From positions 1 through 64,000 of the forward strand of contig FCOD02000010.1 in assembly GCA_001544655.2 (NCBI GenBank): DNA of 64,000 nucleotides, in the 5' to 3' direction. The DNA is from Caballeronia turbans. Its GTDB lineage: Bacteria; Pseudomonadota; Gammaproteobacteria; Burkholderiales; Burkholderiaceae. The notes below the pieces were generated by a model. The model was given only the letters and a program-made list of their open reading frames with translations. It was not told where the DNA came from and did not search any database. Position numbers and translations under genes: made by a program. Positions 1 through 9,199 of this stretch are shown here, in pieces (within the stretch, counting starts at the first letter, position 1; each line of letters opens with the position of its first letter).

Positions 1-99
1 TGCGTCGATCAGCCCGTACAGTGTCACGCTGCTTTGTGCATGCGCCGCGCCGCCGACGAGAGTAGCCAGCGCCGCACCGGCTATCAGAGTTTTCTTCAT
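1..99 (-). CDS. Gram-negative porin, N-terminal fragment (runs off the left edge)
   Basis: The first 33 codons of a leftward gene are visible, starting at the ATG whose A is at 99. The peptide begins MKKTLIAGAALATLVG and continues through a signal peptidase site (AHA-QSS) into SVTLYGLIDA, which is the standard start of the mature Burkholderiales trimeric porin (OmpC-like, 16-stranded barrel, about 360-390 residues). A GGAG ribosome binding site lies about 8 bases upstream of the start. The protein would be an outer-membrane general diffusion channel. Everything after residue 33 lies outside the window, so intactness cannot be judged. Confidence 0.9.
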   Translation of the reverse strand, partial: MKKTLIAGAALATLVGGAAHAQSSVTLYGLIDA

Positions 100-794
100 G
101 AGCAACTCCAGGGTTGAAGGCCGATTTCATTAAACACTTCACGTCACCCCTATCGCGACGTCCTCTCTGCGGAGAAGCTGCCGTCACCGTAAGACGATAA
201 TGCAATTGGGGGTCCAAAACTATGCGTGGCCGAGTTTGTCGCTCGCCAGCAACAAGGTGACCGTCCGCATCGTGTCATCTCGCCAGCGAACAAGGCAACT
301 CGGCGCTGTCGCCGCATGGCAGCAAAACAATCCACCTGAAAGCAGCCCGCAATCCGGGGGGCCTATGGCGACGTCGCCTGGTATGCCTCATCCACAGTCA
401 ATCATGGATTTGCTGCAAGCGGCAGTGAAATTCGGCGTGAAGAAGATGCCAACAACGTGGGGCTGGAAGCCAAAGTACACTTATGGTTGCAAAATCATCA
501 ACAACAGACCACGCACGTTGAGACTGCAGTTAGCCATCCTCGTCGTGTGCTGCGTGTGCCATGGGCCGCCCGCGTCGGGAGCGGATGATGCTGCAAGCTT
601 GAGCGACTAATACCTGCGTATATGCGCGAGCGTCTAGCAGTCACTTTCCGTCATCCGATGCGCGGTCTCAGGGCGCCCGCAACCGAGATCGCCAGTCGCA
701 GCTCCGTCGCGACCTGCTCCTAACAGCGCCGCGAATACGCTGACGTAGCTGCCATACGGCTTCTGGATAATCGTTCGCATGGGGAGGGCATGTC
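100..794. other. gene-poor stretch, no supported gene
   Basis: About 700 bases between the porin start and the MltF-like pseudogene. The only long open frame (200-610, plus) has no recognisable domain, no ribosome binding site and an unnatural composition. On the minus strand around 200-300 a short frame containing VTLLLASDKLGHA looks like part of a once-coding sequence but is interrupted by a stop, so it may be a remnant that I cannot name. No tRNA, repeat or terminator was recognised. Confidence 0.4.
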
Positions 795-1925
795 ATGACG
801 AAGCTTCGTTTCTTGCCGCCCTGCTGGTCGGGATTGCGATGCTCTAGCGGCCGGCGCGGGCCGAGTCGGGACCGAGCGCGGCCGCTGTAGCGCAAGCATC
901 GCACCGCCGGCTGCGGTTACGAAGGCCCGCCAGGCGAACCTCGCGACCAAACCGTGGACCGGCGACTTCGACGCGATGCTCGAGCGTCGCTCGATCCGCT
1001 TTCTTGTGCCGTTCAGCCATACGCTCTACTTCAACTACAAAGGCCGAGAACACGGTCTGACCGCTGAATTCGCGCGCGACTTCGAACGGTACGTAAGAAG
1101 CGCTACGCCAACCGGCTCGGCAAACAACCGGTGACAGTCTTCTTGATTCCAACGACCCGGGACAAACTTCTGACGAACCTCCAGACCGGGCTGGGCGATA
1201 TCTCGGCGAGCAACCTGACGGCGACCGTTGAGCGCCGCAAGATTGTCGACTTTGTTTGCGCCGCGTGACCGCAAGCCGGTCCGGGAACTGATTGTGACCG
1301 GTCCCCGCTCTCCGTCTATCGGTACCCTGGACGACCTCGTGGGAAGGCGACTGTATGTACGTAAGACAACGAGTTACTACGAGAGTCTGACGGCGCTGAA
1401 CGACCGCTTCACGAGAGCGGGCAAGCCGCTCATGCAAATCACACTACTGCCCGACTTATTCGAAGATGAGGACACGCTCGAAATGCTCAATGCGGGAATG
1501 CTCGGCATCGCAGTGGTTGACGACTGGAAAGCAAAACTGTGGGCGCAAGTCCTGCCTCAGATCAAGTTCAGGGAAGATCTGGTTGTACGCAGCGAGGGCT
1601 ATGTGGGTTGGGCGATCAGGAAGAACGGCCCGCAACTGCAGGCGGTGATGACCGATGTCTACAACGAGTTTGTTCAAAAGCAGAGTGTCATCGACTACCG
1701 GCTCGCACAGTTCATGAAGCGTATCAGGCAGGTCACCAATGCTTCGGGCGCGGTCGAGCGCAAACGTTTCGAAGAGACAGTATGGCAAGCAGTATGGCTT
1801 CGACCTCTGATGCTGGCCGCCCAACGCTACCAGGAATCGCAGCTGAATCAGTCCGCGCGCAGTCACGCGGGCGCGGTCGGCGTCATGCAGCTCATGCCGG
1901 GAACAGCCATTCGGGCATCCGGCTC
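795..1925 (+). pseudogene. MltF-like lytic transglycosylase, frameshifted and truncated
   Basis: Three plus-strand frames in succession encode pieces of one protein: a periplasmic solute-binding domain followed by the start of an SLT lysozyme-like domain, the MltF architecture. Piece one (about 940-1136) reads PWTGDFDAMLERRSIRFLVP and LYFNYKGREHGLTAEFARDF; piece two (about 1098-1267) reads GKQPVTVFLIPTTRDKLL and GLGDISASNLTATVERRKIV; piece three (1268-1920) carries the rest and enters the SLT domain at QESQLNQSARSHAGAVGVMQ. It loses similarity right after LMPGTA, so most of the catalytic domain after the catalytic Glu region is missing. The signal-peptide region at 795 also needs a frameshift and meets a stop. 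MltF enzymes cleave peptidoglycan at the outer membrane; this copy cannot be functional. Confidence 0.85.
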
Positions 1926-2198
1926 GGCCGGCAAGTCGTCGGCCATAGGCCAGCACCCGCGACCCACGGGCCGTTTCGGTCGCGCATGTCGGCTCGCGAG
2001 AAATTCCGGTCTGGCCCTGCCTCCCTAACAGTCACCGGACGTAGGAAGCGGAAGCAGCAGAGGCTCAACCGGAAGCGGCCTTTCGCGCCCGCTCCGATAG
2101 TTCGTCATTCCTCGCATAGCAAAAACTCTGTAATTCACTATTCTCTAGACAGGGATGGACGGGTGTTAAAAGGTGTTCGCGCAGAAGGAGTTAATAAA

Positions 2199-3053
2199 TT
2201 GATCACAAACTTATTGCGCCGCGCGTCCAGGGCTACCTGGATATCGGTTCTCCTGCTGACCATCGCTCCTCACGCCTACCCTGCATCCGAGCAGAAAGGG
2301 CCACCGATCAGTCCCGCGCGAGTTGAGCCCGAAACCGCCTCACAGGCCCAGGCTCGTGCGATTCTGATGAAAATGGCGGTATTCCTTGGCGGGACGCCGA
2401 GCTTTCGTGTCGGTGTACGCAGCGGGTACGACGCCGTGCAGCCGTCCGGGCAGAAAATCGAATTTGGCGAATACCGCACCGTAACGTTGAGCCGGCCCGA
2501 TCGCATGCGCGTGGAAAGCGAGCGCAGCGATGGCGCAAAAACGCTCGTTGTGCTCACCGGGAAAGAGATCGTTCTGGTCGATCTCGCCAGCAAAGTCTAT
2601 GCGACGGCGCCGCAACCAGGCACGCTGGATGAGAGCATCGTGTATTTCGTCAAGGATCTCGGCATGCGCCTGCCGCTCGCGGCGCTCCTGTTGAACGGGC
2701 TGCCTGAAGAATTGCAAGCCCGGGTACGGTCGGTGGACTATGTGGAGAAGACGAGTATCTACGGCACTGCGTCCTATCATCTAGCCGCGCGTACCGACAC
2801 GGTAGATTTTCAGGTGTGGATAGCAGATGGCGACAAGCCTCTGCTGCAGCGGATCGTACTGACTTACAAAAAGGCGGTGGGCCAGCCGCAGTTCTGGGTG
2901 GATTTTGTCGACTGGAATCTTGCGCCCCAGCTTAACGATGCGACATTCTCGGCACAGATTCCCGATGGACTGCAAAAAGTCGCGTTCGCAGCGCAGCTTC
3001 CGCGCGCGTCGCTCGCGGCTCGCCAGTCGTCTGCAAAAAAGGGAGCCAAATGA
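2199..3053 (+). CDS. DUF2092 family exported protein
   Basis: I place the start at the TTG at 2199 because a strong AAGGAG lies 8 bases upstream; this gives 284 residues. The frame is open far upstream, but that part overlaps the MltF-like wreck and has no coding character. The N-terminus has a basic patch and a hydrophobic stretch (WISVLLLTIAPHAYPA) typical of a Sec signal peptide. The body (ILMKMAVFLGGTPSFRV through RIVLTYKK to WVDFVDWNLAP) matches the DUF2092 family of predicted periplasmic proteins, which resemble the LolA/LolB lipoprotein-carrier fold. The exact role is unknown. The next gene overlaps its stop (ATGA), so the two are translationally coupled. Confidence 0.85.
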   Translation: MITNLLRRASRATWISVLLLTIAPHAYPASEQKGPPISPARVEPETASQAQARAILMKMAVFLGGTPSFRVGVRSGYDAVQPSGQKIEFGEYRTVTLSRPDRMRVESERSDGAKTLVVLTGKEIVLVDLASKVYATAPQPGTLDESIVYFVKDLGMRLPLAALLLNGLPEELQARVRSVDYVEKTSIYGTASYHLAARTDTVDFQVWIADGDKPLLQRIVLTYKKAVGQPQFWVDFVDWNLAPQLNDATFSAQIPDGLQKVAFAAQLPRASLAARQSSAKKGAK

Positions 3054-3886
3054 TGAAAACAGGGTCGTGGGACCGTGCCATTACGGCATTGGTCGGCGCA
3101 GTGTTCGCGCTGGGGCTGATCAACCAAGCGGATGCACGAGGCGAGAGAGGCGGTGGCGCCCGTGCTGGTGGCGCTGACGGTGGCGGCGAAGGCGGCTATT
3201 CACGTGGCGGGGCAGCGTCGGCTGGAGGGCTCTCTTCCGGCGGCACAACCGCTGCCCAAGGCGGTTCACGATCTGGCGGCGGCCGGCAGGGAACGGCCCA
3301 ACAGAGGCAGGCCTCACGACAAGGCAACACAACTTCTACTTCAAGTGCGAATCAGAGCGCGCGCCAGAGTTCGGCGAGCTCCATGCAGGCAACTTCCGCC
3401 CAGAACCAGGCGAACCGACAGCAGAGCACGAGCGAGAACCAGGCCCAGCGCCAAGCTGCGTCGAGCCAGAACCAGAGCGCACGACAGACCGCGGCGGCCC
3501 AAACGACCAGCCAAAACCAGAGCACGCGTCAATCCACCGCGAAGGAGATGCAGAACACGCGTGCTACGAACGTGAGCAACGTACAGAACAACTACTCGGG
3601 CGGTTGCTACGACTGCAACTCGGACTGGGACGGCGGTTCTGCGGCGGCCGGATTTGTGGCCGGCGCAATGGTGGTCGGTGCGGCCGCTGCCGCCACCACA
3701 CCGCCACCGGCAACCACCACCGTCGTTGCTGCACCACCGCCTGGGCCTGTCACGCCGCCGTGCAATGTCGCCCCCATCGCCGTTCAGGACGTGCCGTATT
3801 ATAAGTGTGGCGCGGCTTGGTACGCGACGGGATACGGAAGCGGCGGCGTGGTGTACACGCAAGTTCCGCCACCGCCCGGATACTGA
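3050..3886 (+). CDS. Low-complexity exported protein (Gly/Ser/Gln-rich), unknown function
   Basis: 278 residues, starting at the ATG that overlaps the stop of the DUF2092 gene, so both probably form one transcript. A signal peptide (ALVGAVFALGLINQADA) is followed by a Gly/Arg/Ala-rich stretch, then about 100 residues of irregular repeats of the form NQ(S/A)xRQ, a short cysteine pair (GGCYDCNSDWDGG), an alanine-rich hydrophobic segment (AAGFVAGAMVVGAAAAA), a proline-threonine linker, and a conserved-looking end with PPCNVAPIAVQDVPYYKCGA and WYATGYG. I do not recognise a catalytic domain; a surface or periplasmic structural role is plausible. The last 190 bases are duplicated downstream. Confidence 0.75.
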   Translation: MMKTGSWDRAITALVGAVFALGLINQADARGERGGGARAGGADGGGEGGYSRGGAASAGGLSSGGTTAAQGGSRSGGGRQGTAQQRQASRQGNTTSTSSANQSARQSSASSMQATSAQNQANRQQSTSENQAQRQAASSQNQSARQTAAAQTTSQNQSTRQSTAKEMQNTRATNVSNVQNNYSGGCYDCNSDWDGGSAAAGFVAGAMVVGAAAAATTPPPATTTVVAAPPPGPVTPPCNVAPIAVQDVPYYKCGAAWYATGYGSGGVVYTQVPPPPGY

Positions 3887-3962
3887 TCGCGGTCGCCGCG
3901 CGGCGCGGCCTGCGGTTGACCGTTAGCCGGGGCGGAGCCGACGCTCGGAATGTCAGCATGAT

Positions 3963-4157
3963 AGCCGGCCGGATTTGCGGCCGGCGCAATGGTGGTCGGT
4001 GCGGCCGCTGCCGCTGCCGCTACTACACCGTCACCGGCAACCACCACCGTCGTCGCTGCACCACCGCCTGGGCCAGCGCGCCGCCGTGCAATGTCGCCCC
4101 CGTCGCCGTTCAGGACGTGCCGTATTATAAGTGTGGCGCGACTTGGTACGCGACGGG
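3963..4157 (+). repeat. Partial direct duplication of the 3' part of the preceding gene
   Basis: This segment repeats 3647-3832 almost base for base: the same runs recur (GGCGCAATGGTGGTCGGTGC, CCGTTCAGGACGTGCCGTAT, TATAAGTGTGGCGCG), with a few substitutions, a 6-base gain in the alanine tract and a short indel near 4078. It has no start codon or upstream part, its frame is shifted near PPCNVAP, and it stops abruptly at the junction with IS3 debris around 4158. It is a dead gene fragment left by a local duplication. Confidence 0.9.
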
Positions 4158-4192
4158 TGAAGCGCACCGGGAATCTCGGAGACGGTTTTGCT

Positions 4193-4535
4193 GGAGTTAC
4201 GCTGCCATCGGCATTCCAGCGATTTGCTCATAGTAGCGGGCTTCTGCTTCGGCCGGTGGGATGTTGCCGATCGGCTCAAGCAGGCGTCGGTGATTAAACC
4301 AATCCACCCATTCAAGCGTGGCGAGTTCAACCGCCTGCACGTTGCGCCATGGTCCGCGACGGTGAATAACTTCTGCCTTGTAGAGGCCGTTGATCGTTTC
4401 GGCGAGGGCGTTATCGTAATGAATCTCCGACGCTGCCGACTGACGGTTCGATCCCTGCTTCGGCTAGCCGATCCGTATACCGAATTGAAACGTATTGCGA
4501 CCCGCGGCGGTCCGAATGATGTACCAAACGGTTAC
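4193..4535 (-). pseudogene. IS3-family transposase orfB, C-terminal remnant
   Basis: Read leftward, this encodes the end of an IS3-group integrase-type transposase: LVHHSDRRGSQYVSIRYT, then RLAEAGIEPSVGSVGDS, a one-base insertion, then YDNALAETINGLYKAEV, HRRGPWRNVQAVE, LATLEWVDWFNHRRLLEPIG and the end NIPPAEAEARYYEQIAGMPM. These are family landmarks around the third acidic residue of the DDE site. Only about the last 110 residues remain; upstream (to the right) the sequence switches directly into a group II intron reverse transcriptase. The element cannot move. Confidence 0.9.
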
Positions 4536-4539
4536 TTTC

Positions 4540-5570
4540 GGCTGGTCGGCATAGCGCGACTCGATGGTGTTGCGTGTCTCCTCGCGCAGGATGTACGGAT
4601 TTTCCGACGGCGTACGCCACCTAAATTGGCACTTCCGACTGGTAACAAGACGCCGAAGCGCCACCGTCCCATACCAACCTCGACTGTTCTGGCCTTGTAG
4701 CACCCAGGTTTTAGTCTGGCCTGGCTCTGGTGCCCGAATGTATTCGCGCATCAGCGACCGGAACCCGCGCCGATACCTGCACGCAAGCCAGTAAACGAAT
4801 TTCCAGAAGACCGCGCGGTCGAGTTTTCTAAACGTGGTGGCCGTAAAGTCGGTGAATTGATAGAAGGCGGCCCAGCCGGCAATTTGTCGATTCAGGCTTT
4901 CCATCAGGTCCATCCGATTCATGCCATAGTTGCCTGACAGTTGCTTGACGAGCCTCGCGGCAAAGCCCTGATACTTCTCCCGTGACATGGGTCTTCTCCA
5001 TATTCAGCGTGAGCTTCAGTTCGCCTTCGAGAAACCCACCGCATGCTTCACGTACTGCTTCGGCATGTTCGCGAGTCCCCTTGACCACAATCACAAAGTC
5101 ATCTACATATCGGCAGTAGGCAACAGCAGGTTTCCACTGCCGGTTTTCTCTTACAGTAATGGGGCGCTGTTTGAGAATAGCGAAGTTCCACGCCCACCGA
5201 TCCTTCCGTACCTTCTTGCTCAGGTAGTTCCTTTCCATCCACGCATCGATTCGTGCAACATGATGTTGGATAACAGGGGTGAGATGACACCGCCCTGAGG
5301 AACGCCTTCACTCGCAGCACGAAACAGATCGCGATCGACGCACCCGGCCTTGATGAACTTCCGGAGCAAGGCAAGAAAGCGCTGATCGGCAATCCGCTTG
5401 CGGATTCCCTTCAGAAGAACACGATGATGAACGGTGTCGAAGTAGCTGGCAAGGTCGCCCTCGATGATCCAGCGACCTGAGACACTGTGTTCGCCGCCGT
5501 CTTGTAGCTGAAGTTTCACCGTGCGAATCGCGTGACGCTGCCAAAAGCATCATGTCGATGGCGTGGAAAG
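4540..5570 (-). pseudogene. Group II intron reverse transcriptase/maturase, three-frame remnant
   Basis: Three overlapping leftward frames make up one protein. 5519-5220 holds RT motifs (WIIEGDLASYFDTVHH and SEGVPQGGVISPLLSNI); 5238-4990 holds the polymerase box YRYVDDF-type sequence (CRYVDDFVIVVKGT) and LKLTLNMEKTHVT; 4988-4540 holds the maturase domain X (GWAAFYQFTDFTATTFRKLD) and the C-terminal tail ending near TIESRYADQP. At least two frameshifts separate them, and the N-terminal RT0 and first motifs are missing. I see no domain V-like hairpin between the end of the protein and the IS3 sequence, so the ribozyme is incomplete as well. A 7-bp hairpin (CGTCCCT...AGGGACG, 5586-5608) lies just upstream and could be a leftover of intron structure. 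Confidence 0.85.
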
Positions 5571-5758
5571 ATCGCGCGTGGGCGCCGTCCCTCTAACCCT
5601 TAGGGACGCTCTGCATTACACGGTTTCAGATGCCTGCGCACCATGTAGGCGTTGGCGCAGTATCTTAGCTGGCTTGGTCCGTCAACGGCAGAGGTGATGG
5701 GCCCACACTTTGTGCCCTCATCGAGAGTGCGTGAGCGCGTTCGAGCTGCGGTGTTCTT

Positions 5759-6712
5759 TTATGCTTTGCATAGCGCCTTGCGCATCATCCATAAATTGCC
5801 CAAAGCAAATAATGTCGTGATCTGAGCCGTGTTCTTCGCTAGCCCCCGGTATCGGGTCTTCAAATAACCAAACTGTCGCTTGAGAATTCGAAACGGATGT
5901 TCGACCTTTGCACGAATGCCGGCCTTCAGTCGTTCGATCTTGTCGTATATCGCATCGAGCGGATCCTTCAAGTTCAATTTCCTTCGCTTGCTGCGCCGCA
6001 TCGAGACATGCCATCGAGCCGAGCCCGTTTGCTGACGTTTCTCGATGCCCTGGTATCCGGCGTCAGCGTAAACATCCGTTTCTTCACCGTGCAACAGCGC
6101 AACGGCCACATTGATGTCGTGGTCATTAGCCGCCGTGCCGATGACCGTGTGAACGAGGCCTGATTCTGCGTCCACGCCTATATGCGCCTTCATGTCGAAG
6201 TACCAATTCCTGCCTTTCTGGGTCGACTGCATCTCCGGGTCACGTGTGCCAGAGCCGTTCTTGGTCGAACTGGGCGCTGCGATCAGCGTAGCATCGACAG
6301 CCGAACCCGCCTTAAGCATCAATCCCTTTCCGTTCAAGATTTCATTGACGACCGAAAGAATCTGCGCAGCGATGCCATGCGTTTCGAGCAGATGCCGAAA
6401 CCGCAAGATAGTCGTTTCGTCCGGAAGACGGGTCATCGCTCCATCGAGGCCTGCGAATTCGCGATACAGCGGGATATCATAGAGGGCTTCTTCCATCGCT
6501 GGATCCGACAGACCGAACCATTGTTGGAGGAAGTGAATTTGCAACATCGTCGCCACCGGAAATGGCGGGCGACCGGTTTTCCCCTTTGGATAATGTGGCT
6601 CGATCAATGCAATCAGCCTTGACCATGGCACCACTCGTCTCATTTCGTCCAGGAACTCCCGCTTACGCGTGCGCTTGGTCGAGAGGTCCAAGCCGAGATG
6701 AAGTTGCGTCAT
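5759..6712 (-). CDS. IS5-family transposase
   Basis: 317 residues, full length for the IS5 group. It opens with the family's N-terminal region (FLDEMRRVVPWSRLIALIEP, YPKGKTGRPPFPVATMLQIH) and carries the DDE catalytic segments: the first Asp in AGSAVDATLIAAPSS, the second in DVYADAGYQG, and the glutamate region in RAKVEHPFRILKRQFGYLKT. It has no frameshift and may be active. I could not identify matching terminal inverted repeats or target duplications with confidence, so the element limits are left open. The right side runs into the 3' end of the TAXI gene, whose last residues (ETLQNSCL) may come from element DNA. Confidence 0.92.
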   Translation of the reverse strand: MTQLHLGLDLSTKRTRKREFLDEMRRVVPWSRLIALIEPHYPKGKTGRPPFPVATMLQIHFLQQWFGLSDPAMEEALYDIPLYREFAGLDGAMTRLPDETTILRFRHLLETHGIAAQILSVVNEILNGKGLMLKAGSAVDATLIAAPSSTKNGSGTRDPEMQSTQKGRNWYFDMKAHIGVDAESGLVHTVIGTAANDHDINVAVALLHGEETDVYADAGYQGIEKRQQTGSARWHVSMRRSKRRKLNLKDPLDAIYDKIERLKAGIRAKVEHPFRILKRQFGYLKTRYRGLAKNTAQITTLFALGNLWMMRKALCKA

Positions 6713-6760
6713 CGTGGTGCATCCGAGTCGTTGGTTTTCTAATAGTACTCCTCACCCTCA

Positions 6761-8128
6761 CTATAAGCAGGAGTTTTGCAGAGTTTCCTTAGCTCTCTGC
6801 GCCACATGCGCTATCCGGTCCCGCACAACCCCGATCGCCTGTTTCAGAGCATAGACATCCTGGAAATATCGATAGGGAATCCGTATCCGGCTCACGTTCG
6901 CGTCGATGCTCTCGATCTCGTCGCTCCATTGCTCAATTTGCGAGCGGGTCGGCCCGGTGCTGTTCCACACTTCATCTTCTAGTGCTTTGATCTCGCGATA
7001 CCAAACCACGAGCCGCTTTCTCATCCGAGTCTCGACCATGCGCGGCAATGCCTGAAGCAGACCGATGAGGAGCGCCGCGAACGGCACGAGGATCAACAGC
7101 CGTCGTTCGATCAGACTCGCGAGCCAGAACGGCAGATTGCGGTACAGGAACGGCTGGCCGGATTTGAAGTAGCGAACGCTATCATCGGAGATCGGGAATT
7201 CTTCGGTGTTCGTGTTCGGAAACGTGCCAAGCGGCGTGAAGTAATGTTCATGACCGTGGACGATGCGCGCCGCGTCGAGCAGCATATAAATGAGCGCCGG
7301 ATGCATCGTATCTTTCGATACGAGCAGCGCTGTTGCCGCGAGCAGCGTGACGTCGGTGCGCGGTAGGTCTTCGGCGACACTCGTTGATGCTCGCGGCAAG
7401 ACGATTTTTGAAAGCGACGGGATTTTCTGAACCAGCGCATCGGCCTGCGCGAAACTCATCAACTTGAGACTGCTGTTCAGCAGTGTCTTCTGCATCTCTG
7501 CGTCCGGCCTCCCAATGAAGAAAGCAGCGTCGATTTGCCCGGCTTCGAGCCGCTGATAAGCCGCGGGCGCATCCAGTTGCAGTAGCGTGGAATTCTGGCT
7601 CGTGACGCCGCTATAGCCGAGCAGCAACTGCGCGACCTTGAGAAGGCCACTGCCGGGCACGCCCATCGAAATTTTCATGCCGCGCAATTGCGAGAGCTGG
7701 TCAACCGCAATCTCGCCACGATAAAACACCCAGATGGGTTCATACGACACAGCGGCAATCGTCTGCAGTTTGTCGGTCTCTTTCGGACTCACGGTTCCCG
7801 ACTGGATGAAACCGACGTCGTAGACGCTCTTCGGCTCCCTCAATCGTTCGTAATTTTCCACCGAGCCGGAAGAACCGCGTATATCCAGCTTGATGCCCGC
7901 ACGCTTTAAGATGGGCGCGTAGCGATCCGCAAAGCCGCGATAAATGCCGTTCTCCGCGCCACTGGTCATCACGATGGTGCGCTGGAAAGCGGGTTCGACC
8001 ACGATCATCGTCAGCCAGCCGGAGGCGGCCGACAGAACGACCAGGCCGATGGCCAGCAGGCGCCGCCTCGCCGGGGTCATGGGGGTTTTCTGGCTGCGTT
8101 GCAGCGCTGGATTGTGTCTGGGCATCAT
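6761..8128 (-). CDS. TAXI-type TRAP transporter solute-binding protein, membrane anchored
   Basis: 455 residues from the ATG at 8128, chosen because GGAG lies 9 bases upstream; an ATG at 8176 would add 16 residues but has no ribosome binding site. An N-terminal membrane segment (LLAIGLVVLSAASGWLTMIV) precedes the TAXI domain: TSGAENGIYRGFADRYAPIL, GSSGSVENYERL, VGFIQSGTVS, GVPGSGLLKVA, ISDDSVRYFKSGQPFLYRNL. A second membrane helix (LLILVPFAALLIGLLQALP) and a coiled C-terminal tail follow, an arrangement known in membrane-attached TAXI proteins. No DctQ/DctM membrane subunit is nearby, so it may work as a sensor or orphan binding protein. The gene ends next to the IS5 element, so the extreme C-terminus may be altered. 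Confidence 0.88.
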   Translation of the reverse strand: MMPRHNPALQRSQKTPMTPARRRLLAIGLVVLSAASGWLTMIVVEPAFQRTIVMTSGAENGIYRGFADRYAPILKRAGIKLDIRGSSGSVENYERLREPKSVYDVGFIQSGTVSPKETDKLQTIAAVSYEPIWVFYRGEIAVDQLSQLRGMKISMGVPGSGLLKVAQLLLGYSGVTSQNSTLLQLDAPAAYQRLEAGQIDAAFFIGRPDAEMQKTLLNSSLKLMSFAQADALVQKIPSLSKIVLPRASTSVAEDLPRTDVTLLAATALLVSKDTMHPALIYMLLDAARIVHGHEHYFTPLGTFPNTNTEEFPISDDSVRYFKSGQPFLYRNLPFWLASLIERRLLILVPFAALLIGLLQALPRMVETRMRKRLVVWYREIKALEDEVWNSTGPTRSQIEQWSDEIESIDANVSRIRIPYRYFQDVYALKQAIGVVRDRIAHVAQRAKETLQNSCL

Positions 8129-8332
8129 TGCCCGGCGCTCCAGGTTTCGCCGCAGCAGGGATCGCGGCGAAACCATGATCCGGTACGGGAGAAATGCCTA
8201 CGATACCAACGAATGGAACGGCTTGGGGCGCAGGCACGGGAGTGCTGTCAAACCTGGTATCGGCCAGGTAGTGCTTAACCGACCGGTCGGAGCTTTCCGG
8301 CAGTCCCGGGAGCTCGGCGCGTGAGCCACTCT

Positions 8333-9199
8333 TTAGGCGGCGCGATCGCCGTGCAGCGGTAGCGGCGGCATTTGCGTGATGTGCGGATCCGGAGCCACCC
8401 GCCGTACAACGGGCGTGTCCGGCGTAGGATATCCCGCTTCTTCGAAGGTCGCTATGATCGCGCGATTGGTGTCGAAATAGACCTGCCAGTAGCTCTCTGT
8501 GTTGGTGTACGGCCGCACGCAGAGTAGCGGACCTTCCGGTGTGAAGGAGAGCACTTCGACGTCCGGCGCGGGCGATTCCGTGACGTTTGGGATTCGCGCG
8601 ACCGCAGCTTTTAATCGCGCGATTGCATCGAGTACATCGACGCCATTCGCGACTTTTGCGGTCAGCTCGACTCGCCGATGCGGCAGCAGGCTGAAGTTCA
8701 AGATTGTGTCGGAAAAGATCTTGTTGTTGCCGACAATCGCCGCGACGTTGTCGGGCGTGGTGATCGTCGTGCCGAACAGGCCGAGTTCCGTGACGGTGCC
8801 TGTGACGCCGCCGGCCGTTACGAAGTCGCCCACTTTGAACGGCCGTAACACCTGCATGAACACCCCCGCCGCAAAGTGCGCCAACAGTCCTCCCCATGCG
8901 GTGCCGATCGCGAGGCCCAGGCCAGCGAGCAGCGCAGCGAAGGAGGTGGTCTGAACCCCGAAGATCTGAAGGATCGCAAGAACGAGCAGCAGATTGAGAA
9001 TGACGCCGAGGATCGAGCCGAGGTAGTGCGCGAGTGTGGGATCGACTCGGCCGTTGCGTGCAAGAAGTTTCCGCAACGCGCGAATGACGAGATTGATGAG
9101 CCAGCGGCCGACGATCCACACTGCGATGGCGCCGACCAGCATGATCGCGAAATCAACGCCACGCGTCATGATGAAAGCACGTACGGTCTCGAGGTTCAT
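8333..9199 (-). CDS. Small-conductance mechanosensitive channel, MscS family
   Basis: 288 residues from the ATG at 9199 (GGGAG 7 bases upstream), close to the 286 residues of E. coli MscS; the longer start at 9271 has no ribosome binding site. It has three transmembrane segments (FAIMLVGAIAVWIVGRWLI; LGVILNLLLVLAILQIFG; the pore helix FAALLAGLGLAIGTAWGGLL), followed by the beta domain (FKVGDFVTAGGVTGTVTELG, DNVAAIVGNNKI) and an alpha/beta C-terminus. It sits in the inner membrane and releases solutes on hypo-osmotic shock. It lies upstream of the TAXI gene on the same strand with a 204-base gap, so co-transcription is possible but unproven. Confidence 0.93.
   Translation of the reverse strand: MNLETVRAFIMTRGVDFAIMLVGAIAVWIVGRWLINLVIRALRKLLARNGRVDPTLAHYLGSILGVILNLLLVLAILQIFGVQTTSFAALLAGLGLAIGTAWGGLLAHFAAGVFMQVLRPFKVGDFVTAGGVTGTVTELGLFGTTITTPDNVAAIVGNNKIFSDTILNFSLLPHRRVELTAKVANGVDVLDAIARLKAAVARIPNVTESPAPDVEVLSFTPEGPLLCVRPYTNTESYWQVYFDTNRAIIATFEEAGYPTPDTPVVRRVAPDPHITQMPPLPLHGDRAA

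Noticed and set aside
200-610. 136-codon plus-strand frame near the left edge
   Set aside because: No ribosome binding site, no similarity I recognise, and patchy composition; not enough to call a gene.
5690-6800. Terminal inverted repeats and target duplication of the IS5 element
   Set aside because: I compared both flanks by eye and found no convincing inverted pair, so element limits are not given.
7740-9119. Long minus-strand frame bridging the TAXI and MscS genes
   Set aside because: It overlaps both genes in another frame, is low in hydrophobic residues and has no family features.
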